NCBI RefSeq assembly: GCF_001969365.1
Contig: NZ_CP019312.1
Coordinates: 2,790,001-2,854,000 of the forward strand
Reading direction: 5' to 3'
DNA: 64,000 nt
Source of the DNA: Tateyamaria omphalii
GTDB taxonomy: Bacteria; Pseudomonadota; Alphaproteobacteria; Rhodobacterales; Rhodobacteraceae
Under the pieces are notes generated by a model, which saw only the letters and a list, made by a program, of their open reading frames with translations, did no database searches and was not told the origin of the DNA. Shown piece by piece: positions 50,654-59,439 of this stretch. The translations under genes and the position numbers were made by a program. Positions within the stretch are counted from its first letter, which is position 1, and the number at the start of each line of letters is the position of its first letter.

Positions 50654-53068
50654 TCAGCTGCGCGGCAGGGTCGTATCCGGGTCATAGGGGCCCGGGGCAA
50701 TCACACGCGCGGGCACCAGATCACCCAGCATATCCACTGCAAATTCAGTGCCTTGCGCCGCCACCTCCGGCAGCACAAAGGCATAGGCCAGGTTCATCCC
50801 CACCCGGTGCCCCCAATCGCCCGAGGTCACAGTGCCAACGACCTTGCCGTCCTGCATCACGGATGCACCCGGATGCGCAGGCGCCGTCGTGCTGTCGATC
50901 TCCAGCGTCACCAAGCACCGCGACGGCCCCTTGGACTGCCGCGCCTCCAGCGCCGCCTTGCCCACGAAATCCTTCTCCATCCGCACGAACCGCCCCAGCC
51001 CGGTCTCGAACGGATCGAACTCGGTGATCAGGTCGGCCTTCCAATGCAGATACCCCTTCTCCATCCGCATGGCCTCTACCGCCCGCGCCCCGAACAGGCG
51101 CAGCCCATGCGCTTCCCCGGCCGCCCGCAACGCGAGGTACGCGGCATAAAGCTGCGCATTCGGCACATGGATCTCATAGGCCAATTCGCCCGAAAAACTC
51201 ACCGACATCACGACCGCAGGCGCAATCCCCACAAAGGCCGGGCGCACCGACAACCACGGAAACGCGCCCTTCGACCAATCCCCGCGCGCCGCCGCCGACA
51301 ACACGTCTCGCGCCTTGGGGCCCGCCAGCACCAGAATGGTATGCGCCTCCGTAAGCGACTGAAACGACACATCAAACCCGTCCGCCTGCGCGCGCAACCA
51401 GTCCATGTCATGCCACTCCGACGCCGCCGCCGACCCGTACCAGACGGGCCCGCCGGGAATGTTGGCCACGGTCGCCTCAGCCTTCACACAACCATGGTCA
51501 TTCAGCAGATAGCCAAGACCCACCTTCCCCTCTTTCCGCGGCACGCGGCCACAGATCACATGGTCCAGAAAATCATGCGCATCCGGCCCCGCAATCTCGA
51601 TCCGGTTGAACCCGTTCACCTCGGCCAGACCCACGCCGCTCTGCACGGCGGCCACCTCCCCGGCGACCACATCAAACGCCTCGTCAAACCCGAACCCATG
51701 CGTGACCTCAAACTCAGGCGCAGGCTTGAAATACTCCGCCCGCTCCCACCCGTTCACGACGGTAAACTCCGCCCCCTCAGCCGCCAGAACCGGGGTCAAC
51801 GGCGTCGTCTTCATCGGCCGCCCGGCCGGGCGATGCTCATTGGGGAAATGAAACCGAAACTCGTTCTGATAATCCTCGATGGCCTTCAGCGCGGTCAGTT
51901 CGACATTGCCATGGCCGGTAAAGCGACGCGGGTCCAACACCCACGTGTCGTAACACGCCTCCCCATGCACGATCTGCTGGGCCAGCAGCCATCCGTGGCC
52001 ACCGCCCTCCCCCAGACCAGCGCGCAACCCTATGATACAAAACGCATTCCGCTTGCCCGGAATGGGCCCGACCAGCGGCGCGCCATCAATCGTATAGGTG
52101 ATCGGCCCGTTCACCACATTCTTGATCCCCACCTCCATCAGCGCGGGCATCCGGGCAAAGGCCCCCTCCAGTACATCCGTGATCCGGTCCAGATCATCCG
52201 GGCACAGATCGTTGGAAAAATCCGGCGAAATTCCGTCCATCCCCCACGTCTTGCAACCCTGCTCATAGAAGCCCAGCAGCAGCCCATTCTTCTCCTGCCG
52301 GCAGTAATAATCGCTGATCGGACAGCGCAGAAGGGGCATCCGGTGCCCGGCCTCGACAATCCCCGGAATCTCATCGGTGACGAAATACTGATGCTCCATC
52401 GACGCCACGGGATGATGTACCCCCATCATCGTGCCCACCTCATTCACCCGGTAGCCGCAGGCGTTTACGACAACCTCGCAGGCAATATCGCCCTTATTCG
52501 TATGCACAATCCAGCTGTCATCGGGCCGCTGCGTCAGCCCGGTCACATCCGTCTGGCGGTACACCTCCGCCCCGGCCTTGCGCGCGCGCCGCGCCAGCGC
52601 CTGACACAAGGACGCAGGGTCAATATCCCCGTCATTCCCGTCCCACAGGCCGCCCAGCAGATTGTCGGTCGAAATCAGCGGATGCCGCCGCGCGCACTCC
52701 TCCGCATCAATCACCTCAAATTCGACACCCATACCGCGCGCCATGGACGCAAAATGGCGATAGCCGTCCATCTGCGCTTCGGTATTGGCGAGCCGAATGC
52801 CACCATCGCCATGATTGTATTGCACGGGATAATCCGGATCGTCGCGCAACTCTTGATAGAGGTTGATGGAATGCGTCTTCAGCCCCACCATCGTCTGGGT
52901 CATGCCGAAATTCGTGACCTGCGCCGCCGAATGCCAGGTCGTGCCGCTGGTCAACTCATCGCGCTCGACCAGCACCACATCGGTCCACCCTTCCTGCGTC
53001 AGATGGTACAGGGTCGAACACCCCGCGATACCACCGCCGATCACAACGGCACGGGTCTGGGTCTTCAT
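50654..53068 (-). CDS. Dimethylglycine/sarcosine-dehydrogenase-like FAD + GcvT fusion
   Basis: 804 residues. N-terminal DAO domain: 'AVVIGGGIAGCSTLYHLTQE' (about 7-26) and 'LTSGTTWHSAAQV', where the His is the usual covalent FAD site. The C-terminal half is aminomethyltransferase-like (GcvT, from ~430; 'GVGLAEVNGFNRIEIAGPDA', 'SGELAYEIHVPNAQLYAAYL'). Oxidatively demethylates an N-methylated glycine, passing formaldehyde to tetrahydrofolate. Divergent from an MttB-family gene. ATG at MKTQTRAVV with GGAG upstream. Confidence 0.87.
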   Translation of the reverse strand: MKTQTRAVVIGGGIAGCSTLYHLTQEGWTDVVLVERDELTSGTTWHSAAQVTNFGMTQTMVGLKTHSINLYQELRDDPDYPVQYNHGDGGIRLANTEAQMDGYRHFASMARGMGVEFEVIDAEECARRHPLISTDNLLGGLWDGNDGDIDPASLCQALARRARKAGAEVYRQTDVTGLTQRPDDSWIVHTNKGDIACEVVVNACGYRVNEVGTMMGVHHPVASMEHQYFVTDEIPGIVEAGHRMPLLRCPISDYYCRQEKNGLLLGFYEQGCKTWGMDGISPDFSNDLCPDDLDRITDVLEGAFARMPALMEVGIKNVVNGPITYTIDGAPLVGPIPGKRNAFCIIGLRAGLGEGGGHGWLLAQQIVHGEACYDTWVLDPRRFTGHGNVELTALKAIEDYQNEFRFHFPNEHRPAGRPMKTTPLTPVLAAEGAEFTVVNGWERAEYFKPAPEFEVTHGFGFDEAFDVVAGEVAAVQSGVGLAEVNGFNRIEIAGPDAHDFLDHVICGRVPRKEGKVGLGYLLNDHGCVKAEATVANIPGGPVWYGSAAASEWHDMDWLRAQADGFDVSFQSLTEAHTILVLAGPKARDVLSAAARGDWSKGAFPWLSVRPAFVGIAPAVVMSVSFSGELAYEIHVPNAQLYAAYLALRAAGEAHGLRLFGARAVEAMRMEKGYLHWKADLITEFDPFETGLGRFVRMEKDFVGKAALEARQSKGPSRCLVTLEIDSTTAPAHPGASVMQDGKVVGTVTSGDWGHRVGMNLAYAFVLPEVAAQGTEFAVDMLGDLVPARVIAPGPYDPDTTLPRS

Positions 53069-53084
53069 GTCGACACTCCGGATT

Positions 53085-53164
53085 TGCATATTTTCCGGAA
53101 CAATGAAGGGCACGACACCCCGGTCAATCGCACCCTACTGTCTTCATTGTTCTGAAAATATGCA
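53085..53164. promoter_or_regulatory. Long inverted repeat in the divergent demethylase/MttB promoter
   Basis: Arms of 23-24 bases (53085-53108 and 53142-53164) match in inverted orientation apart from a two-base difference (core TTCATTGTTC...GAAAATATGCA), spaced by 33 bases. Each arm faces one of the divergent genes, implying one regulator bound twice. Confidence 0.65.
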
Positions 53165-53229
53165 TTTGCTGTCGCTGAAGTCCGCGCACCACGCTTGCGT
53201 ATGCACAAAACCTGCCAACTCTGGTCCCC

Positions 53230-54753
53230 ATGTCCGACCCGAAACCTTTGCGCAAAGGGCGCAGTGCCCGCAAAGTGGCGCGTGCCGCCGGCCCGCCACT
53301 GAACCCTGCGCCACCGGGGCAGCCGGGCGGGCTGTACCGCCCGCTGCCCGACGCAGACATTCAACACATCTACGCCGCCGCCCTGCGCCTTCTGGCCGAC
53401 CTCGGCATGGGCGAGGTGCCGGACCGCCTGCGCACAACGCTCGAAGCGGCGGGCGCACAAAGCCTTCCAAACGGGCGCGTCTCGATCCCTGCGTCACTGG
53501 TGGAAGAGGCGATAAACCAGACGCCCAAGACCTTCCCCCTGCACGCGCGCGACCCCGCCCGCACGATCGAAGTGGGCGGCAACACCGTCCACTTCGGCAC
53601 CGGCGGCGCGGCGGTGCAAACGCTCGACCGTGAAACACGGCGTTACCGCCCCTCGACCCTGCAGGACCTGCACGACTTCACCCGGCTGCAAGACACGCTC
53701 ACCAATGTCAGCTGGTTCACCCGCTGCTGCATCGCGGGCGATATGCCGGATGAGTGGCTGCTCGACATCAACACCGCCTATGCGCTCCTGCGCAACACGA
53801 CCAAACCCGTCGCAACGGCCTTTACACTCGCGGAGCACGTCGCCCCCATCGTCCACATGTTCGACATCGTGGCCGGGGGCGACGGCGCCTTTGCCAAACG
53901 CCCCTTCGTCAAGGCGCATATCAGCCCCGTCATCTCGCCCCTGCGGTTCGGGGCGGACGCGGTCGACACGGTCTATGCCTGCATAGACCACAACATCCCG
54001 CTCAGTTGCATCACGGCCGCACAGGCCGGGGCAACCGCACCCGCGACCCTTGCGGGCTTCCTCGCCCAATCGCTGGCCGAGACACTGGCGAGCCTCGTGA
54101 TGGTCCACGCCATCAAGCCGGGCCACCCGATGGTGTTCTCCAACTGGCCCCTGGTGATCGACCTGCGCACCGGCGCCTTCGCGGGTGGCGGCGGAGAGAT
54201 CGCGGTGCTGAACGCCGCCTCCGCCCAGATCATCAACCACCTTGGCCTCGTCTCTGGCGTGGCCGCCTCCATGACCGATGCCAAGGCGCTCGACGCGCAA
54301 TACGGTGCGGAAAAGGGCATCACCTCGCTTGCCGCCGCACTGGCGGGCGGCAACCTGATCTACGAAAGCTCGGGCATGACGGCCGCCCTGCTCGGCGCCA
54401 GTTTCGAAGCCTTCGTGCTCGATGACGACATGCACGCCGCCACCTACCGCATCCTGCGCGGCGTCGAGGTGTCGGACGACACGCTTGACCTTGCGGGCAT
54501 CCATGCCGCCGTTCTGGGTGAGGGTCATTTCCTCGGCGGTCCCGCCACAATCGCAGCCATGGAACGCGACTATGTCTACCCCGCCCTCGCCGACCGCGAG
54601 ACACCAAAGGTGTGGGAAGACAGCGGCGCCCTCACCGCATGGGACCGCGCCGCGCGCCGGGTGGACAACATCCTTGCCACGCATCACCCGACCTATATTG
54701 ATGACAGTGCAGACGCCGCGATCCGCGCGGCCTTCGACATCCGCTGCCCCTGA
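53230..54753 (+). CDS. MttB-family (trimethylamine methyltransferase-like) protein, non-pyrrolysine
   Basis: 507 residues, MttB superfamily (PF06253-type): 'HIYAAALRLLADLGMGEVPD', 'RPSTLQDLHDFTRLQDTL', 'VFSNWPLVIDLRTGAFAGGG', 'LGEGHFLGGPATIAAMERDY'. No in-frame UAG, so it lacks pyrrolysine; such members (MtgB-like) demethylate quaternary amines such as glycine betaine to a corrinoid protein. No corrinoid protein gene is adjacent. Divergent from a dimethylglycine-dehydrogenase-like gene, which would use the product. Confidence 0.85.
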   Translation: MSDPKPLRKGRSARKVARAAGPPLNPAPPGQPGGLYRPLPDADIQHIYAAALRLLADLGMGEVPDRLRTTLEAAGAQSLPNGRVSIPASLVEEAINQTPKTFPLHARDPARTIEVGGNTVHFGTGGAAVQTLDRETRRYRPSTLQDLHDFTRLQDTLTNVSWFTRCCIAGDMPDEWLLDINTAYALLRNTTKPVATAFTLAEHVAPIVHMFDIVAGGDGAFAKRPFVKAHISPVISPLRFGADAVDTVYACIDHNIPLSCITAAQAGATAPATLAGFLAQSLAETLASLVMVHAIKPGHPMVFSNWPLVIDLRTGAFAGGGGEIAVLNAASAQIINHLGLVSGVAASMTDAKALDAQYGAEKGITSLAAALAGGNLIYESSGMTAALLGASFEAFVLDDDMHAATYRILRGVEVSDDTLDLAGIHAAVLGEGHFLGGPATIAAMERDYVYPALADRETPKVWEDSGALTAWDRAARRVDNILATHHPTYIDDSADAAIRAAFDIRCP

Positions 54754-54762
54754 GAGGGACCA

Positions 54763-55167
54763 ATGCCCGTCACCGACACCCAAGCCATGATCTCCGGCAT
54801 GACCCCGGTCCTGCAACCGGGTACTTGGGTCTTTTGCACGATGGCCGCGCCCAAGCCGGTTGAGATGTCCTACGCCTTTGCCACGATCCGAGAGGCCGAA
54901 GGCATCACCCTGATCCTGCCCCGCGACGTGGCGCAGGCCGCAGGCCAGGACGTCTCCGTCGTCATGGCACTGATCACGCTAGAGGTCTTCTCCGACCTCG
55001 AAGGCGTCGGCCTCACCGCCGCCGTCGCCACCGCCCTGGCAGACGCAGGCATCAGCTGCAACGTCGTCGCCGCCTACCACCACGACCACATCTTTGTCGG
55101 AGAACAGGACGCAGACCGCGCCGTTTCGGTGCTGAAAGATCTGCAGAAAGCGGCCTCCAAACCCTAA
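54763..55167 (+). CDS. ACT-domain protein (DUF2241/COG3602 type)
   Basis: 134 residues with two ACT-like halves: 'PVLQPGTWVFCTMAAPKPVE' at the start and 'GLTAAVATALADAGISCNVV' (about 86-105) with 'AAYHHDHIFVGEQDADRAVS'. ACT domains bind amino acids or effectors. It follows the MttB-type gene by 9 bases, so likely co-transcribed. Role unknown. Confidence 0.83.
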   Translation: MPVTDTQAMISGMTPVLQPGTWVFCTMAAPKPVEMSYAFATIREAEGITLILPRDVAQAAGQDVSVVMALITLEVFSDLEGVGLTAAVATALADAGISCNVVAAYHHDHIFVGEQDADRAVSVLKDLQKAASKP

Positions 55168-55171
55168 CGCG

Positions 55172-55236
55172 TGGTTAATCCGCCACTGTAAGCCATTGAA
55201 TCCGCACAGCCCCGCATCTGTCCCATGCCGGAACAC
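55172..55236. repeat. Intergenic repeat element, copy B
   Basis: GGTTAAtccgcCACTGTAAG, CCATTGA, GCATCTGTCCCA in the same order as copy A at 27108-27183. Both lie directly after a coding region. Diverged but collinear over about 65 bases. Confidence 0.45.
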
Positions 55237-55260
55237 GCACGTCGAACCGTAAGGGAAAAG

Positions 55261-55288
55261 GGTGGCGTAGGGGAAACTTGAACTCCCG
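55261..55288 (-). pseudogene. Duplicated 3' fragment of tRNA-Met
   Basis: 28 bases identical at 26 positions to the acceptor/T-arm end of the tRNA-Met gene at 55373-55449, located 85 bases beyond its 3' end. No D or anticodon arm is present. Looks like an attachment-site remnant left by an integrating element. Confidence 0.6.
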
Positions 55289-55372
55289 CACTCAGCGTCG
55301 CGCCAAAGGCGATGCGCGTCAGTCGGGCCATCCGCTCCGTGAGCGGTGTCAACCAGAACAACAGGTGTATGA

Positions 55373-55449
55373 TGGTGGCGTGGGGGAGACTTGAACTCCC
55401 GACCTCTCGATTATGAGTCGAGCGCTCTAACCAGCTGAGCTACCGCGCC
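55373..55449 (-). tRNA. tRNA-Met (CAU), elongator type
   Basis: 77 bases including encoded CCA. Arms: acceptor GGCGCGG, D-arm GCTCAGCTGGTTAGAGC, anticodon stem-loop CTCGA-CTCATAA-TCGAG with CAT, T-arm GGGAG-TTCAAGT-CTCCC. The 3' acceptor strand reads CCACGCC, producing a C5-A68 mismatch where CCGCGCC is expected. tRNA-Ile2 (lysidine-modified CAU) is an alternative not excluded. Confidence 0.9.
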
Positions 55450-55496
55450 ATGGGGGCGTCAACTATGCCAGCGCCTCAGAATCGTCAAGCCGGAAA

Positions 55497-56546
55497 TCAG
55501 GACTTTGTGGAGCGCACCGTCTCGATCATCAGGGACACATTCTCCGGGTCCGCATCGGGCGTGATCCCGTGGCCCAGATTGAAGATATGCGGCCCCTTCG
55601 AAAACGCCCGCACGATCGCCCGCGTCTCCTCCACCAACGCCTGTCCGCCCGTCACCATATGGGACGAGGCCAGATTGCCCTGCACACAGCCCGCCGTCTG
55701 AATGTGGGCGGCGGCCCAATCCGGCGACACCGAATTGTCGAGCGCCACACAATCAACGCCCGTGGCCGCATGGAAACCCACATAGCCATCACCCGCCTCC
55801 CTCGGGAAGCCGATGACTGGAATGTGGGGATAGCGCGCCTTCAAAGCGCGCGTGATCTCGGCACACGGAGCGACGGCATATTTCTGGAACGCCGCACCCT
55901 TGAGCGACCCGGCCCAGCTGTCAAAGATCTTCACGACCTCCGCGCCCGCCTCGATCTGCGCGGCCAGATATTCAATCGTCGCCGCCGTGATCCGCGCCAT
56001 CAACGCATCAAATGCGTCCGGCGCCCCCTCACGCATCGCATGGGCCGGCCCCTGATCCGGCGTGCCACGGCCCGCGATCATATAGGTGGCCACGGTCCAC
56101 GGCGCACCCGCAAAGCCGATCAGCGTCGTTTCCTCGGGCAATTCCCGCCGCAAGATGCGCACGGTCTCATAGATCGGGTGCAGCGTCTCATGAATATCAT
56201 CCACGGGTTTCAACGCATCCACCCCCGCCTGATCAGTGATAGTCGACAGGCGCGGCCCCTCGCCCGTCACAAACCACAAATCCGCACCCAGCGCCTGCGG
56301 CACCAGCAGGATGTCGGCAAAAAGAATCGCAGCATCAAACCCGTAGCGGCGGATGGGCTGCAGCGTCACTTCGGCAGCAAGCTCGGGATTGTAGCACAGC
56401 GAAAGAAAGTCACCCGCCTGCGCGCGCGTCGCTTTATACTCCGGAAGATACCGCCCCGCCTGCCGCATCATCCAAATGGGGGGTGTCGGCAACACCTCGC
56501 CCGCCAAGGCCCGCAGAATTGTCTTGCCGGTTCCGCCGTCTTTCAT
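55497..56546 (-). CDS. hemE: Uroporphyrinogen III decarboxylase
   Basis: 349 residues. Signature '[20 protein letters not shown]' (about 22-41), '[20 protein letters not shown]', '[18 protein letters not shown]' and '[20 protein letters not shown]'. Makes coproporphyrinogen III for haem and bacteriochlorophyll. ATG at MKDGGTGKT; longer extension rejected as it crosses the regulatory palindrome. Divergent from hemC with a PpsR-type operator between them. Confidence 0.95.
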   Translation of the reverse strand: MKDGGTGKTILRALAGEVLPTPPIWMMRQAGRYLPEYKATRAQAGDFLSLCYNPELAAEVTLQPIRRYGFDAAILFADILLVPQALGADLWFVTGEGPRLSTITDQAGVDALKPVDDIHETLHPIYETVRILRRELPEETTLIGFAGAPWTVATYMIAGRGTPDQGPAHAMREGAPDAFDALMARITAATIEYLAAQIEAGAEVVKIFDSWAGSLKGAAFQKYAVAPCAEITRALKARYPHIPVIGFPREAGDGYVGFHAATGVDCVALDNSVSPDWAAAHIQTAGCVQGNLASSHMVTGGQALVEETRAIVRAFSKGPHIFNLGHGITPDADPENVSLMIETVRSTKS

Positions 56547-56590
56547 CACACACGCCCCTGTCTGAACTTTGCCGTCTGATCGTTTCCAGT

Positions 56591-56608
56591 TGTCAACATA
56601 AGTTGACA
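56591..56608. promoter_or_regulatory. PpsR/CrtJ-type operator between hemE and hemC
   Basis: TGTCAACATAAGTTGACA: TGT-N12-ACA with perfect 7-bp arms TGTCAAC/GTTGACA. Centred 45 bases from the hemE start and 27 from hemC, so it can control both. CrtJ control of hem genes is known in Rhodobacter capsulatus. Confidence 0.7.
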
Positions 56609-56626
56609 CACCTAAAAGATAAAGCC

Positions 56627-57583
56627 ATGACTGTGCGCCTACCCTCTCCCGCCGCTCCGCTCAAGATCGGAACCCGCGGCTCGCCCCTCGCCCTTGCCCA
56701 AGCCTACGAGACGCGCCAGCGTCTTGGCGCCGCCTTCGATCTGCCGGAGGAGGCGTTCGAGATTGTCGTGATCAAGGTCACGGGCGACAACCGGTCGATG
56801 ATCGACGCCGACCGCCCGCTGAAAGAGATCGGGAACAAGGGTCTCTTCACCCGCGAGATCGAAGAGGCGCTCCTGGATGGCGGTATCGACATCGCGGTGC
56901 ACTCGACCAAGGACATGCCGACGGTGCAGCCGGACGGGCTGATCCTCGATACGTTTCTGCCACGGGAAGACGTGCGCGATGCGTTCATCTCGCATAGCCT
57001 GAGCCGCATCGCTGACCTGCCCGAAGGCGCTGTGGTTGGAACGTCCTCCCTGCGTCGCCGTGCCCAGCTCTTGTTCAAACGACCCGACCTGAATGTGGTG
57101 GAGTTTCGGGGCAACGTGCAGACACGGCTGCAAAAACTGGCCGATGGCGTGGCCGACTGCACCTTTCTGGCCCATGCCGGCCTGAACCGGCTGAACATGA
57201 CAGATGTGCCTGCCAACGCGATTGACCCCGCCGACATGCTGCCTGCGATTGCGCAAGGTGCTATCGGCATCGAACGGCGCAGCGGCGATGATAACACCGC
57301 CGAATTGCTGGCCGCCATCCACGACGCGCCCACGGGCCACCGACTGGCCGCGGAACGGCAATTCCTGTTCACGCTTGATGGCTCTTGCGAAACACCCATT
57401 GCGGGGCTTGCCACCATCGACGGCGACACGTTGACGTTGACGGGCGAAGTCCTGCGGCCCGATGGGTCCGACGCGATCACCGGCACACGGCAAGGCCCTG
57501 TGGCTGACGGAGCCGCTATGGGCACCGACCTCGCACAGGATCTTTTGCAAACGGCAGGCCCCGGTTTCTTCGACTGGCACTGA
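56627..57583 (+). CDS. hemC: Porphobilinogen deaminase (hydroxymethylbilane synthase)
   Basis: 318 residues. '[20 protein letters not shown]' (about 12-31), 'VHSTKDMPT', '[13 protein letters not shown]' and the dipyrromethane-cofactor Cys in '[14 protein letters not shown]' (about 250). Polymerises four porphobilinogens to preuroporphyrinogen. Start [14 protein letters not shown] follows the palindrome by 18 bases. Own transcription unit. Confidence 0.96.
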   Translation: MTVRLPSPAAPLKIGTRGSPLALAQAYETRQRLGAAFDLPEEAFEIVVIKVTGDNRSMIDADRPLKEIGNKGLFTREIEEALLDGGIDIAVHSTKDMPTVQPDGLILDTFLPREDVRDAFISHSLSRIADLPEGAVVGTSSLRRRAQLLFKRPDLNVVEFRGNVQTRLQKLADGVADCTFLAHAGLNRLNMTDVPANAIDPADMLPAIAQGAIGIERRSGDDNTAELLAAIHDAPTGHRLAAERQFLFTLDGSCETPIAGLATIDGDTLTLTGEVLRPDGSDAITGTRQGPVADGAAMGTDLAQDLLQTAGPGFFDWH

Positions 57584-57591
57584 CAGAGTCT

Positions 57592-57644
57592 CTTCTGACT
57601 GAAAATACCACGGGGGAGGCCAAAGGCCGGGGGCAGAGCCCCCA
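57592..57644. repeat. Rhodobacterales-style intergenic hairpin repeat, copy 2
   Basis: 'ctgactgaaaataccacgg', GGCCaaaGGCC, then GGGGGC-AGA-GCCCCC (57629-57643), directly after hemC. Same organisation as 34688-34733. Probably terminates hemC. Confidence 0.5.
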
Positions 57645-57773
57645 TGTCGGAACAGATGGCCACCCGGCCCTTCGGGGAGGATTTTTTTGAACCAGAGAAG
57701 GGTGGACCGGGGCGCGTTTGCGTCCATGGCATCGCTCTTGACCTGACCGGGTGTGGGGGCCCACGCTGCGTGT

Positions 57774-59354
57774 ATGTCTGACCCGCGCACCAGCCTGCCC
57801 ACGCATGAGGTTGAAAATCAGCCCGATCCTCTGGGCGACATCAACCTTCTGGGCTGCGATCCGGTTCTGACTGACCTGGCGCCCAAAAGGCTTTCGGAAT
57901 ATGGCGCGGCACTTGGCCTGTCCGCGACGCGGACCAGGGCGCGCGCTGCACATCGGCACAAACCGGAACTGACCGTTTTCGATGCGGGCGGGCGGCGGCT
58001 GGATGAGGTGGCGTTCCATCCTGCCTATCACGAGATGATGACGCTCAGCCAGGGCGCGGGCTATGCCGCGACCGCCTGGGATGGTGGCAGCCACGTCGAG
58101 CACGCCGCCATGGTCTATATGGCGAGCCAGGTGGAACCGGGGCATTGCTGTCCGCTGACCATGACATATGCTGGCGTGCCCGCCTTGCAGGCGGATACGC
58201 ATCTGGCCGAGACATGGATTCCCAAGTTGACGACGCGGGCCTATGACCCGCGTGTCTTGCCGGTAGAACAGAAGGCCTCTGCCACGCTTGGGATGGCGAT
58301 GACCGAAAAACAGGGCGGCTCGGACGTCCGCGCCAACACGACGCGTGCGGTGCGCGATGGGGATCACTGGCGGCTGACCGGTCACAAATGGTTCTGTTCC
58401 GCGCCGATGTCTGACGGGTTCCTGACCCTTGCGCAAACGGATCAGGGGCTGAGCTGTTTTTTGGTGCCCCGCTGGTTGGAAGGGGAGCGCAACGCCATCC
58501 ACCTGATGCGGTTGAAGGACAAGCTGGGCAACACATCCAACGCATCCGCCGAGATCGAATTTCACGGGGCACTGGCCCATCAGTTGGGCGAGGAAGGGCG
58601 CGGGGTGCAGACCATCATCGAGATGGTGCATCACACCCGGCTTGACACCGCGATGGCCCCCGCCGGGCTGATGCGCGGCGCACTTACCCACGCGGTGCAC
58701 TGGGTGCGGCACCGGCGCGCGTTTCAGAAGACGCTGATCGACCAGCCGCTGATGCAGGCCGTTTTGGCGGACTTGATCCTGGACTGGCAGGCGGCGACGC
58801 GGCTGGGCCTGCGCGTTGCTGCGGCCTTTGACGATCCGGGCGCGCGCGCCTTTGCGCGGATCGGCGTGGCCTTGGCCAAATTCCTGAACAACAAGCTGTG
58901 TCCGCGCGTCACGCTTGAGGCGATGGAGGCATTGGGCGGCATGGGATATGTGGAGGACACGCCTATGCCGATGTACTACCGCGAGGCGCCGCTCAACAGC
59001 ATTTGGGAAGGGTCGGGCAATGTGATTTGTCTGGATATTCTGCGGACACTGGCGCGCGAGCCCGAGGCTGGCGCGGCGCTGTCGGAGGCGTTGGATGCGG
59101 CGCGGGATGTGGATGCGCGGTACGACCAGGCGCTGTCGGATCACCGGGCGCGTTGGCCGACACTGCCCGATGAACGCGAGGCGCGGCTCTTTGCCGAGCG
59201 GACCGCGGTGCTGCTGGCCGGGTCGGTCCTGCTGCGGGAGGCGCCCGCGGCGGTGGCCGACGGGTTTGTGGCCACCCGGGTGCAGACGGCACCAGGTCAT
59301 ATTGCGGGATCGGTCAGCGGGCTGGACCTGCGCGGCATCCTTGCCGCATTCTAG
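57774..59354 (+). CDS. aidB: AidB-like acyl-CoA dehydrogenase
   Basis: 526 residues, longer than ordinary ACADs and with the AidB-type N-terminal segment ('HEVENQPDPLGDINLLGCDP'). FAD loop 'LGMAMTEKQGGSDVRANTTR' (about 175-194), 'GHKWFCSAPMSDGFLTLAQT', and catalytic-region 'NSIWEGSGNVICLDILRTLA'. AidB proteins protect DNA from alkylation or act on isovaleryl-CoA weakly; true substrate uncertain. ATG at MSDPRTSLPTH. Confidence 0.85.
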   Translation: MSDPRTSLPTHEVENQPDPLGDINLLGCDPVLTDLAPKRLSEYGAALGLSATRTRARAAHRHKPELTVFDAGGRRLDEVAFHPAYHEMMTLSQGAGYAATAWDGGSHVEHAAMVYMASQVEPGHCCPLTMTYAGVPALQADTHLAETWIPKLTTRAYDPRVLPVEQKASATLGMAMTEKQGGSDVRANTTRAVRDGDHWRLTGHKWFCSAPMSDGFLTLAQTDQGLSCFLVPRWLEGERNAIHLMRLKDKLGNTSNASAEIEFHGALAHQLGEEGRGVQTIIEMVHHTRLDTAMAPAGLMRGALTHAVHWVRHRRAFQKTLIDQPLMQAVLADLILDWQAATRLGLRVAAAFDDPGARAFARIGVALAKFLNNKLCPRVTLEAMEALGGMGYVEDTPMPMYYREAPLNSIWEGSGNVICLDILRTLAREPEAGAALSEALDAARDVDARYDQALSDHRARWPTLPDEREARLFAERTAVLLAGSVLLREAPAAVADGFVATRVQTAPGHIAGSVSGLDLRGILAAF

Positions 59355-59368
59355 CGCCGGATGACCGG

Positions 59369-59384
59369 GTTACCCACGGGTAAC
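59369..59384. other. 16-base palindrome between aidB and hemF
   Basis: GTTACCCACGGGTAAC, perfect 7-bp arms, followed by an AT-rich tract ending in seven T (59408-59414). Between convergent genes, so a bidirectional terminator or a protein site; neither is certain. Confidence 0.35.
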
Positions 59385-59439
59385 GCAACGCATTGTTAAT
59401 AAACATTATTTTTTGATGAAAGCAGCGTACGGTGTGCTG

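Noticed and set aside
50585..53155. 856-codon plus-strand frame opposite the demethylase gene
   Set aside because: Antisense shadow; the minus-strand product has complete DAO and GcvT domains.
53230..54753. Pyrrolysine-containing trimethylamine methyltransferase
   Set aside because: The frame has no internal UAG codon, so it is the non-pyrrolysine subgroup.
55261..55360. Second complete tRNA gene next to tRNA-Met
   Set aside because: Only the T-arm and acceptor 3' half can be found; no matching 5' acceptor strand, D-arm or anticodon stem.
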